Part shown: positions 22,544 through 33,071 of the stretch, piece after piece
Position numbering within the stretch: the first letter of the stretch is position 1
Layout: each line of letters begins with the position of its first letter
NCBI RefSeq assembly: GCF_030247195.1
Contig: NC_080670.1
Location: 44,096,194 to 44,160,193, forward strand
Length of the DNA: 64,000 nt
Source of the DNA: Topomyia yanbarensis
Lineage: Eukaryota; Arthropoda; Insecta; Diptera; Culicidae
Reading direction: 5' to 3'
The notes under the pieces: generated by a model
The model's database searches: none
Told to the model about the DNA's origin: nothing
What the model saw: the letters and a program-made list of their open reading frames with translations, nothing else
Program-made: the position numbers and the translations under genes

Positions 22544-23856
22544 CGAAGGATACAATCACTGAGAGGAGGGGCCATTTAGCAGTCAACTGCTTCAAAAATG
22601 TTCTCACTGTAGGGAGAAAAGCTAACATAAGACTTTTAATAGGATCAGTAATATTGAAAGTTTTTATTATCCAGTCCACAATGTCCGAGAGTTTTACAAT
22701 TCCAGTGCTGTGATTACTCTCGAACTGAAACAAAGGAACACTTGGGATTTTTGATGTTCCTGGAAGTGCTGGGAACTCCTTCTCTGAGCTTAATCCTCCG
22801 AGACCAGGAGCTAATTGCTTCGGTTTGGTTGCAACACTTCCAATAGATGTGACTTTCGGAGCCCCCTCAAGGGACACCTTCTGGCCTTTACAAGGAACTT
22901 TACGAGAGGAAGTGTTCCTCCTCTTCCTATAAATTCTAGGCACCCTAGTAGATGTTCCCTCTTGTGGGTTACCAGCCTCGCCCTCGTCAGGAGGCAAGTG
23001 AGTATAGATGTTTGCTGAGGATGGTGGCGTAGCATTCTTTAACATTTCTGCGAAAGAATGTTTGGATCGTCCCGCAAGGGAACGTTTCAGTTTATCCCCG
23101 CGTAGTTTGTACGCGGGACATGCCGAGATATCATGCAGACTCTCCGCACAGTAAGGACACTTTTCGGCTTGCTTACTGCACGAATCATCTAGATGATTCT
23201 CCCCGCATTTTCCACAGCGGGCCTTGTTGCTACAATGGGTGGCTATGTGACCCAGTTGTTTACACTTTGTGCAATTCATGACCCGCGGCACAAACAGACG
23301 CACAGGCAGACGAACCCTGTGCAAGAGAACGAAATTTGGCAAAGCGGTACCAGCGAAGGTCACCCGATAAGAGTTTGATTGGGGGTGCGTTTTTGAACCA
23401 TCCCCCGCAACTACTACTGAGTGCAAACGTTTGCACTCAAGTATTTTAACTGGCTGAAGTAAGCGGTCTCTGAATCGGCCAACCCCGTACTTCAGCAGAT
23501 CCTCGCACGTCAAACTCTCATCGGTTACGACGCCTTCGGATTGTACTCTTACAGCCGGAATATACACGTTATAATCCCGCGTAAAGTGCTCACAGCAAGC
23601 AATATCGTTTGCCTGCTTTGAGTTGGCTAGCAACACCCTTATCTTGTCCGAGCGGACCTTTGAAATTTCGGTCACAGCCGAGAACCGTTCCGTCAGGTCT
23701 CTAGAAATCTGAAGAAGATTCAGTGATTTAGTCTTGGGCCGAAAGAAGACCACAAATGGACCAGTTGAGAGTTCTGGATAGCATTTGGGCCGGGGGGGGA
23801 GCCTTAGAAGTTGAACCCGATTCAACTTCCATTTGACCATCCGGAGAGGGAACCAT
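22536..23856 (-). pseudogene. I-like ORF1 (gag-like) with three zinc knuckles; homopolymer frameshift at the start
   Basis: The ORF1 protein packages element RNA. About 430 codons are open from 23840. Three successive CCHC knuckles lie mid-protein (CTKCKQLGHIATHC, CGKCGENHLDDSC, CPYCAESLHDISAC), followed by a Ser/Pro/basic stretch and a hydrophobic C-terminal segment. The open frame starts at the ATG at 23840, but its first residues are Arg/Leu-rich and atypical. Another frame beginning at the ATG at 23856 gives an acidic Ser/Pro-rich start (MVPSPDGQMEVES) and joins the main frame at an eight-base G run (23792-23799). I infer a one-base length change in that run. ORF1 overlaps ORF2 by 8 bp. 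Confidence 0.85.
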
Positions 23857-24375
23857 AGAAAACGTCAACGCACGGGGTCAGCGCCCGCGCAGACGGAAGA
23901 AAGCAATAAATGTGTTACAAAAGACAAAAACCACTTAGCTTTAAGGTTCCCCCACACTGACGCGATTATGTCGCAGCGACTGCGAAAATTTCGCTTAGCG
24001 ATTTCGTCGCGCTTCCTGCGACAGTGCGATTCGCATGTGTGCCCACACCGGCGCGAATTTCGCATTACAAGCGACACAAAGTGACATTTGCAAACTATAG
24101 TAGCTAGATGGGACAACCTCAATTTTAATCTCATGGTAATACGACGTATGTTGTCCTAAAATTAAAAAAAAAATATTTTTCGATTGTTTTATCAGCCATT
24201 CAGTGAGAATAGTGTATTTGTCCGCGTGTCTTTATATTTAAAACATCTTTGCGTGAAGCAGGTCGTTTACTCGACACAGTCTAGACACAGTAAGAAAACA
24301 AACAAGAAGAGAGGATAGTAAATCAGTTGACTATAAATATTGCATTATTCAACAATCTGTTTTCAACTATAGTAT

Positions 24376-26110
24376 ACCAAGAAGCGCAGTGCTAGTTCAG
24401 CAACACAGAAATATACCTCAGAAGAATCAACTTTCACCGCTGACCAGGTTCGTGTTCTTATCCGCGAATGTGACATTCGAGGTCGTAAACTACTGTTTGA
24501 TTCCAGTGCGGTCGAGAAAATTTCCGGCGAATCCAATGCAGCAACAACGTCCACTTGCAGTACCGCAATACAAAGCCACAAAGCGATCTAACAGCGTGGG
24601 AAATTTTATCATCGCAAAATTTTATATCAGCACAACAGCTATACCAAAAGCGATACCACGTCGATGGCCGAAATGATTTTTGGTTCTGCACCTATAGTCT
24701 TCCAGGACAGCAGTTTGAAGGTACATTGATTAAAAACTCGAAAAACCATTAAGTATGCTTACGTGTTTCAGTAGCCAACAGTAGCAGCAACAGCAGTAAA
24801 AAAGTATCCACTTCCACCTACTTGGGCTATTAACTGCCAAGTATCGGTCAGAATGCACTATACAACGGCCGACATACGTCGGAAAGTGATCGTAGCTCTA
24901 TAGGTACAACGTCACTACGGTCGTTTACTGTTACTTCGTCCACTTTGACGTAATATGATACTTCGTACAACCACAGACAAAGGCCACCACTGCCAATCGA
25001 GTTTGCGCATTTGGAGCATCTGGCAGATCCGAGACTTTCAACCAAAAGTGGCCTTGACTCAGGGTATGGTGGAACGGAACCTTGGGCGTTTTCATCAAGT
25101 CAACCACGCCATCGCACCACAACAGTCTAGCATCAATTTCTAGTGATTTCGAAGACTTAGTTTAGATACCAGTATTGATTGAGCCAGTGGTAAAAATCGA
25201 CGGAATAGTGAAACCATAGTACTGACTAGACAAAAAGCGTTTAGCGGGGAAGTTCTTTCCACTGCAACCAATTATCGCGGGAGACCTTTGCACAAAAAGG
25301 CACGTCTAGGAATTGTGCTGTGCGTTCAACTAAACGATGACATGCTGCAGGAAATTGAAGCATTCAGCTCGGAACACATGAGTATATTTGAATCAATGCT
25401 GTGTCGTTTAAGAATGGCGGCGGAAAACGCAAGCTACAGGTAGCCGCAGTTACTCCAGGTAGGCTTGATAGAAACCCTTCACTTACCTGTTCAAACAGTT
25501 GTGTTAATTTATTGCTACAGATAATGCTGGCTGCCGGCATAACGCAGCAGTGCCCAGTGGATTTTTTTACTGTACCCAAACTGGTAAGTCCCATGTGGCT
25601 AACGCTAAGCAGTGGTGCGTGCACTCTTGGAACTCAAAGCAGTACATGTTCTAATCGGGCTGCGCTTAAAATTGATAATAATTTTATGAACGATCTTTGT
25701 TACCTGCTATTGCTGGCCGACATTAAGGATACACATTTTTTCATCAGCGCACTACTAACGGCGATATTAAAGTACTACCTGGGCTGGGTGAGTACCATTG
25801 CCCCTGTGAGTGGTTCCGCTTACGAAGCAGATACAGATTGTGCTACAATACAGCGATAGAAGGAGAAGCGGTGCAAACTAACTACCAATCACCCGTACAT
25901 CGTACTGTGGGTCCAATGTAGCTATTTGTATGGAACCGTCGGACACCCGGTGAAACTGTCGAGAACAATGATCTGCAGAAGCCCCCAATTGAGCAATACC
26001 ATGGATAAAATTCTAAATGAGCTATCTTACGTCGTAAGATGTAGCGAGATCAAGCGGGTTGTCCTCGCAGAGGCTTTCGACGAGTATAAAGCTGAGCAGG
26101 CATTCGCTGC
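24376..26110 (+). pseudogene. Folliculin-interacting protein (FNIP) relic with introns
   Basis: FNIP is a DENN-type partner of folliculin acting in lysosomal nutrient signalling to mTORC1. Ordered segments match the family. Near 24440: DQVRVLIRECDIRGRKLLFDS. Near 24673: MAEMIFGSAPIVF. Near 25060: SGLDSGYGGTEPW. 25200-25440: KKARLGIVLCVQL and SEHMSIFESMLCRLRMAAE. 25520-25850: VSPMWLTLSSG and ALLTAILKYYLGWVSTIAP. 25890-26100: LYGTVGHPVKLSRTM and LSYVVRCSEIKR. Two short GT-AG introns are visible: 24721-24771 and 25459-25520, the second joining in frame. Stops at 24589-24591, 25441-25443 and 25857-25859 and frame changes show that it is dead. Retained introns exclude an mRNA-derived copy. Family assignment is from memory of conserved blocks. 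Confidence 0.78.
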
Positions 26111-26667
26111 GCAAAAGATTATAAATAATTATTCGCTCCTTATGTTAATTGTTAACTTTAATCAAAAATGCTTTTCCTTGACCTGATGTACAGTGTAAAT
26201 TAACAGATTTTCGTACGTAATAAAACTGCAAAATTACGAAAAATACAAATTATAGCAACAGTGTCGTAAGGTTTGGTGGAAATAACTGTGGAGAAAATAG
26301 AGGATTACACAAATCCCCCAGATTCTTGCGATCCGGATCTGCGATGGTTCGTTCGGCAACCACGACCAAAGACTGAACTTCGATGGCTGGTAATGAATAA
26401 GTCTTGCTGAGAGCGAACTGGTCGGAGTTACGTCAGACCGGGCTAAGTGACAATATATTGATTTCGAGAAAGGCAAATTTAAAGTTTAAATTGTAGCATA
26501 CTTTATATTGTATATACTATTGAGGAAAGGATAACAGTTGACTGAACAGTTCCAGATTGCCATTCGTATTAGTTTCCAGACTAGTGTCCGACTGAAAGTT
26601 GGGAAGGGCGTATGCAAGTTGGTTACTTATATGGCTGAAACTAGAATATAGTTATTGCGTTTTTTTG
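26111..26667. other. Spacer between convergent FNIP and CC2D2A relics
   Basis: No family was recognised. A plus-strand stretch at about 26289-26390 stays open with a coding-like composition (DPDLRWFVRQPRPKTELRW) and could be a further exon remnant of unknown origin. Confidence 0.4.
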
Positions 26668-27556
26668 CTATAGCATACCATCCGAGAATACACAATTGAT
26701 AGCTTCATAAACTAACCGGTTCCATGTAATTTTACGGTGCGTTCTCCAAATTGCAATCTTCTTAACAATCTTTTTTTCAATAGTTTTTTACAAATCTCGT
26801 ACATTCAGTGCATTTTTGTACAAGTAAATTCCATCGTGAATACAACCGGTGGGAGCTTCATGAGATCGATTGAATAGCGGTCTTCAGTAGGCTGATTTGT
26901 TCACATCTAGCTGCGTCAGGAACACCCGGTTCTCTTTTTGAATATTTCCCTAGACGTTGTCCTCATTGACAAAGTAGTAAATTCTACTTAAAGGACAGTA
27001 CGTATCGGAGCTGGAGTATTTTTTACCACTGGTTAGATCTACAAAGTAGAAATCGTTGTTCTCTCGTATAATGACAAAAGTACTATCGCCTGTTAGGAGA
27101 CTTTGTCCTAAGATAAGATACACATCGTACTCCAAAAAGATGTAAAACAAGGTAATAAAACACCTTAATCCTTCGGCGAAGCTTGGCTTCATAAATATTG
27201 TCTATCTTTGGAACCGATTAAAAATTACTCGGTTAGTGGACCGAATTCCGCCAATTTGTGAACATGCGTCCATGTTGTAGTGAATAGGAATTGGCGAAAC
27301 ATATCGCCTATATATCATTAGCTTCACGTTTTCATCGATCACAAAGGGAACGTTGATCGAACCAAGCAGCCTTGTAACGCAGACCCTTTCGCCACTGATC
27401 AACATTGCTAGCGGTAGCATCCCCTCCTGGGAAACTCGCTGCGGTACTCCTCTCCTCACAGATAAATACGCACCAGTCTGCTGCAACACCACACACTCCA
27501 GCCCGTTGGTGCCGAACTTGGGAGTCTCCACATTCGGTACCAGGATTATAAACAAC

Positions 27557-27700
27557 CCACTGAGACGTCCAAAAAATTGTTTCAAAATCGTTCAACACGG
27601 ATCCAACGATGGACGTTCGTTGAACGGTTATTTGGACGATGTCCAAATTGGTCCAACGAACGTCCTTCATTGGACGATTTTGAAACCAACCGTTCTTAGA
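27557..27700. repeat. Small foldback element in the CC2D2A relic
   Basis: An imperfect inverted repeat: TTTCAAAATCGTTCAAC at the left faces GGACGATTTTGAAACC at the right, with TGGACGTTCGTTG and CAACGAACGTCC inside. It interrupts the relic just upstream of the C2-type segment. Confidence 0.55.
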
Positions 27701-28133
27701 GGGAAGGAGATGTAAGTTAACTCTCGCATATACGACAGATTAGATCCGGTTAGCATAGAGGCGAAGACTACATATTAAGAAGACTGATATCTCTTTCCTT
27801 CCCCCATACAAACGAGAAGCGACAGAGGTTACAGCACCTCTATTGTCTGAAGGTAGGAAGCTTAATGTAAAAGTGTATATGTGTGTGTGCATCACTATGG
27901 GAAGTACCACCTTTACCCGCAAGTGGCGTTGCTGTTACTGTCTCCAGATTCTGGACAGAGTTAGCAGTCTTCTTGATATGCAGTCTTCGATAGAGGTGTA
28001 TTCAGATGATTCGTCGTTGCTGCGCGTATATCCGACCAGAAGCAGTGGGGTTTTGATTTCGAATGTTCTCTCAATCTAGGCGGACAGATACATGTACATA
28101 TACTCGTGAGAAATTGAGCAGCTATCAGTAGGT

Positions 28134-28289
28134 CTGTTCCAGGAGAAACTGGAAGTACTCCGGAGAAAATCGTTCCTTTACTCTCTTCTTCTTTTTTTTC
28201 TTCTTCTGGTAGCAAACCGGAGTAAAAAGGAGCAAGAATTTTTTGCTCCTGTTTACTCCGGAGTGATTTCCTTGTACTGGAACAAAGCT
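28134..28289. repeat. Short inverted-repeat element
   Basis: GTTCCAGGAGAAACTGG and ACTCCGGAG at the left face CTCCGGAGTGATTTCC and TACTGGAAC at the right, with a CTT-rich microsatellite between. Probably a decayed MITE within the CC2D2A relic. Confidence 0.45.
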
Positions 28290-28830
28290 AGTGTGAGTAT
28301 ATTTTGATTTGATGTGCACTTGCTCTATTGGGTTATACCGTTAACCAACATACAGAACTTGCTCGACGAGAGGTTGCTATTTATTCGTCCAGTTGAAGAA
28401 ACATGATTATCATCTGATCGCATGGGAATTCCGATCGAGTCCGTACCCAAGATTTCATCGATTATCTTTATGTTGTGGGGAACTTCATTCTCCCGCTCGA
28501 TTTGCGGTATGAATTTTATATTCTTATTTTTCAGATTGTTATGGAATCTTTGGCATAACATGTTCAACCGTTCATTGGCGTTAATTTCTTCCCTCAAACA
28601 AAATGCTAAAACATCTTCGTTGAACAAGAAATGATCGTCCTTTTCCGGGAGGCCTTTCTCATCATCCGTATTATTACCGACGTTTCTTTTTTCCAATGCT
28701 TTCACTAATTCTTCTACGGCGGAATCGTTGGGTTCGTCGAACTATTTTTCGATCAGCTCTTTGGAAAGATGAGTCCGCTTTGGAATATTTTTTATTCTCG
28801 AAGGACTTGAAGCACTGGATTATAGTACGG

Positions 28831-30581
28831 TAAGGTGGGGCAAATCCGACCGTTGGGTAAACCCGACCACCCTCTGTTACCGAAAATCAGAAGCACTACG
28901 CGAACTAATATCAATGTTGTCGTGTAGTGCATCGAAAATAATCATAATGGTGGTATGACAGTATTTTATTAGTCTACATTAAGATGCTCATACAACAAAA
29001 AGTGTGTTTTTACAATTTTTTATTTGACTTTTGTGCATCATTGACTACAGGATATTTCTGATTCTTAAAGTGATTACATAATAAATGTAAGTGGATTTAA
29101 AATCTTTGATTTAAGTCCTACAAAGTACATAGATGAATTTAGTTCAACCTTTTTCATATATTTTTTAATTGCATCGTAAAGAAAAATGACGCGGTGGGGC
29201 AAATCCGACCTCAAAATATTGGGGTAAATCCGACCGCTTTTTTGCTAAGAAAATTTTTATTTATCAAATTGAAATATATTTTTATTGTTATTATTTATTA
29301 TTTTTATGCAAAATGGTTCATAGTAACAAACGAAAGACACAAAAACGTGATGATTATAGTATTCGTCAAGCAATTGCTCCGATGCAAATGGGAATATCAT
29401 TACGTGCTACTGCTCGTGATTTTAGCATTCCAACATTAATATTGAACTCCATTTTCTTCATGTTACAATTCAATAACACAACATTCATTTATCTATCATT
29501 GAAAAACCATAAAATTTGAGTAATATCCGCACTAAATCAACCAAAAACATAGGGGGTCGGATTTACCCCACCATTTTTGAAAGCAGCAAAAATGAACATT
29601 TTTGTAAAACGCTTGTATCTCAAGATATTCCGAAGATCTAAATAAAATGCTTTTTTACGTTTTAACGACATTCAATTAGCTAGAGATTACTGGGTAGGGA
29701 AAGTTATGAAACCTAGAGCCATAGTACTCAAGTGAGAGCAAGGATGTGAAGTAAACAGATCGGAAAACTAGAAGTGGCAGGGTCATTAGAACAGGCCTAA
29801 TATCGTGCGGGCTTAATTTTTGCCTTCTGATAATGAGGGTCGAGCTTAGGCAGAATAACTACGAATCACCCGATTTCACTATCATGAGTCCTTGATAAAG
29901 GTAGACTATCTATCTTTACCGTGACAACCGGCAAAAATTAAGCCACGCAAGATCACCACTGAAAACCTGTCGACGATTAGCATCAATCTGAATGATGATT
30001 GCTGCTGTTCATCTCTGTATGCCTTTTGAATGCCGGGATAGATTTTTATTAGACTATTGTCACTGTTCTTACAGTCGTGGCGGGTTTGCTACATTGTGTA
30101 AGGAAATGGCTGTGTCTACAGCGGCTACCCACCGCTGCCGATGGATTCCCATCAGTTTCTTTTTCTTTTTTCCCTTTTTTATTTCGACTATGTTAGTCAC
30201 ATTTTCTTTTTTACGTTTTAACGACATTCAATTAGCTAGAGATTACTGGGTAGGGAATGGGTTCTAATGACCCTGCCACTTCTAGTTTTCCGATCTGTTT
30301 ACTTCACATCCTTGCTCTCACTTGAGTACTATGGCTCTAAGTTTCATAACTTTCCCTACCCAGTAATCTCTAGCTAATTGAATGTCGTTAAAACGTAAAA
30401 AAGAAAATGTGACTAACATAGTCGAAATAAAAAAGGGAAAAAATAAATAAAATGCTGTATACAGAAAGTTGCCCAGAAGTCTAACCTTTAATTTGGTATA
30501 TAAAACGACTTGATCCGATGTAAAATGTGCATTTTACAGCCAAAACCATTTACTAGGTCGGATTTGCCCCACCTTACCCTA
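28831..30581. mobile_element. TA-flanked MITE with GGTAAGGTGGGGCAAATCC ends
   Basis: The left end GGTAAGGTGGGGCAAATCC is inverted at the right as GGATTTGCCCCACCTTACC. Allowing one mismatched end base on each side, TA flanks both. 'CAAATCCGACC' variants recur inside both arms. It lies in an intron of the CC2D2A relic and carries nested foldbacks at 29650-30440. No ORF is recognised. Confidence 0.8.
29650..30440. repeat. Nested foldbacks inside the MITE
   Basis: A block starting TTTTTTACGTTTTAACGAC (about 29652-29797) is repeated inverted at about 30268-30407. Its first 50 bases are present again in direct orientation at 30209-30258, making a large cruciform-capable array. A smaller pair, GGCTTAATTTTTGCC and GGCAAAAATTAAGCC, lies at about 29810-29944. 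Confidence 0.75.
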
Positions 30582-31057
30582 AATAGCTCTAACCACCCTA
30601 CTTTCAATTCAATTTTACCGCTCCAGTATTTATTCGATTTACCTGGCTTTCACACGGTATGTAATCTTCGTTTTCAAATAGTTTTGTTGGACTTGGTAGT
30701 GGTATAGAAGCGTCCATCAGTTTGGTTTTGAAATTTAGGCGATTTTTTTCGTATAACTATATTCATTTTTTTCGGAATTCTGGTCAACTTATGTAAAGTT
30801 GAGATGCGCCAAATGACAATAGTTGATTAGTCTGCGCCATCTTGAATATCTGGCGAACACCCAGCGACTGTGACACAATGCTCGCACGCAGCGATTGTTC
30901 AAAAATCGCTGCAATTTCGCAACAGCCGACGCGAAAAGTTCGCGTCAGTATGGGAGCGCACATCTGTCGCCATGAGCAGAGTTGCTAGCGACAAGTCGCT
31001 TCGCGAAATTTTCGCAGTCGCTGCGACAAAATCGCGTCAGTGTGGGGGAACCTTTAA

Positions 31058-33063
31058 ACTGGTGTCCAACGACGAACCGATCCAGCTTATACAGCTGGCT
31101 ATTGTTTAATCCTCACACGCGAACAAAAGACTGAGGACCGAACCGAACTGGCAAAATAACCTTGAATGCGGATTAAAACTATTCTTTATCGCCTCACACA
31201 GCACTACGGACTAGAAAAAACAACCTCTGTCTCGATGGAGAGCTCGAAAACGAATGTTGACTCGTTCTCGTTCTTGTTCTCGTTTACAGTTTTTCGTTAT
31301 CGGTCGATAATCGGTTATAGGTTATAGGTCATCGGTTTTCGTTTTCGTCTTCGTCTTCGTTTTCCAGGTTTGAAGGTAGAAGACTAGAAAATATAATCGA
31401 AATGGCGGAGAGAACATCAATGCCTGTTCTGTGTTAATCATAAGACTGATGACCGCATTTCAATACGATCATTTTCTAGACAATCATAACAGAATCTTGT
31501 ATGTAACCTTGTACACAAACTGGCAAAAAATTAATCAAATTTCTACTTCAACGCCAACTTAGATTACAAACTCGTAAGGCTAATCTACAACGCAAGCTTG
31601 AAACGTGAGCGTAGATTGCGAACTAGAAACAGCACAGAACGCAAATCTGAAGCGCAAACTTGAAAAGCAAACTTTCAGAGAATGAATAATCGAAGGATTA
31701 AAACTCACAGTTTAAAAACACATGATTAAAAAACACTCGATTAAGAACTGTCATAAATATCGTAAGAAAAAAATCAATGAAAAAGATCACGCGAATCAAA
31801 ATGGCACGATTAAAAATAGCTCGAATACAAACCACGCTATTTGCAATAAAATTTACAAAAAGTCAATTTACAAGAGTCGCATGTATTGAAAACTCGCGAT
31901 TTTTATCGCTTGAATGAAATTTGCGTCGCGTGATCGAAAATCACAAAGAATATAAAACTGTGAAGGAAAAATCGCTAGATTTAAAAGTGCAATTCAAAAT
32001 CTTATAATCGAATTTCATTAAATAAATATCGTTTTCATTTAGAAGTCGCGCGCATAAGAGTCACATCAATTTAGCGATTATATAATTGAACAATTACAAT
32101 CGTATGATTAAACATCGATGAAAAGTGGTACGATTTTATAGCAAATAAAAATCGCACGATTGAAACTCACACAGCTGAAGATCGCGCGAATTAGAATCAA
32201 TGATTTTTCCAACCTTGTGCAAAAAAACTGCTATTGTCGCTTTCAAAGATGCTTTTCCAGGTTTTCTCAATTAAACCTTAGCGGAAAATTTTCAGTTTTC
32301 CAAGCTAGCTGATCAGATCACCATTTCTATATTTGTGAAAAGATTTTTGGTTTTTAGGTTCTTGTCACTGGTAAACGATTGCACTAAATCGTGGGCTTTG
32401 ACCCATTTGGCGAAATTTTTAACTTTTAGTTAAAATCTGACACTTCGAAAGATATTTGCAAAATAACCCTGCTCTTAAGCATAATTCAATTTGACAGTGC
32501 GATAGTTAAACTTGACAGCTCGCTAGTTAATATGTTTGCCTATGATCCAGATTAAATATTCTCTGTACTTAATTGAGGTTGTCAATATTTCTTAATAGAA
32601 AATGAAGGAAGAATGATGGAAACGAAAGCGTTAAGATTTGTTTGGGTTGTTTCATGAAGTGGATGTGGCTATGACTGTTATAGGCAAAAAAAAAAACAAA
32701 TATTCAAATATCGACAAATGTTCACACCTCAACCAACTTTTGGTTTTCGCATCTGTCAATTCTAAATACGTATCCAAATGTCAACATTTGAAATGGGTCG
32801 CTCTCTTGATTAATTTTTACCATTCGAGAGAAAATAACTTTCGAACTGTCAAATTTTATCTAAAAAAATCGCTAAATGGTTCACCGCTATAATATGGCAT
32901 CGCCATCAAGCTGAGCATCCGATACATCAACCAACTGAGATAGGTGGCTTTCACCCAGGTTCAACAATGAAAAGGTAGTACGTTGCTACTAGTCATCCTG
33001 TGCGGAGAGATGTGCGAAGACGCCATATTGAGCGAACAAACTGTCAAATTTGTGATCCAGCTG
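31058..33063. other. Simple and degenerate repeat DNA
   Basis: About 31255-31375 is rich in CGTTCTCGTT and TTTCGTCTTCG simple repeats. About 31680-32210 is a degenerate tandem array of short units resembling CACGATTAAAAATCG. The remainder is AT-rich without recognised genes; the 84-codon frame at 32638-32892 has no domain. Confidence 0.6.
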
Positions 33064-33071
33064 ATACAAAC

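Larger units (their letters stand above)
18032..23930 (-). mobile_element. I-like non-LTR retrotransposon copy B, near full length (5' end approximate)
   Basis: The element reads leftward: a zinc-knuckle ORF1, an overlapping ORF2, a 3' UTR and a poly-A tail (T run at about 18032-18042). It is strongly similar to copy A. Both ORFs carry inactivating changes, described separately. No target duplication was found; its 5' end abuts the inverted-repeat block starting at 23945. Confidence 0.85.
26668..30800 (-). pseudogene. CC2D2A-like ciliary transition-zone gene relic, interrupted by MITEs
   Basis: CC2D2A is a C2-domain scaffold of the ciliary transition zone. Read leftward, conserved blocks appear in order. 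About 30660-30750: LFENEDYIPCESQ followed by a CAG|GTAAAT donor. 28700-28820: IPKRTHLSKELIEK. 28325-28705: HFLFNEDVLAFC and KNIKFIPQIERE. 27202-27585: GERVCVTRL and MIYRRYVSPIP. 26950-27192: GDSTFVIIRENNDFYFVDL and DTYCPLSRIYYFVNEDNV. 26668-26950: GNIQKENR, RPLFNRSHEAP and WRTHRKITWNR. Stops include TAG at 28742-28744, 26950-26952 and 26668-26670 and TGA at 26884-26886. The middle two stand where family members have Trp, consistent with TGG decay. The intron after the 30660 exon holds a 1.75-kb MITE. Family call from memory; clearly non-functional. Confidence 0.75.
23945..31052. mobile_element. 7.1-kb inverted-repeat-bounded block carrying two host-gene copies
   Basis: The left end begins GGTTCCCCCACACTGACGCG and the right end is its inverse. 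Over the first 51 bp the arms differ at one position, and they stay related further in through repeated GCGACTGCGAAA-like motifs. TTTAA lies directly outside both ends (23940-23944, 31053-31057). Inside are decayed copies of FNIP (plus) and CC2D2A (minus), convergent and with introns, plus later TIR elements. The simplest reading is one transposition unit that captured genomic DNA; two separate MITEs flanking a gene relic is the alternative. No transposase was recognised and the superfamily is uncertain. Confidence 0.6.

Noticed and set aside
25401..25859. A 152-codon stand-alone gene
   Set aside because: It crosses a 62-bp intron and is a fragment of the larger FNIP relic; its ATG is not a family start.
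31680..32210. CRISPR-like array
   Set aside because: The units are short, degenerate and without regular spacers, and the window is eukaryotic.
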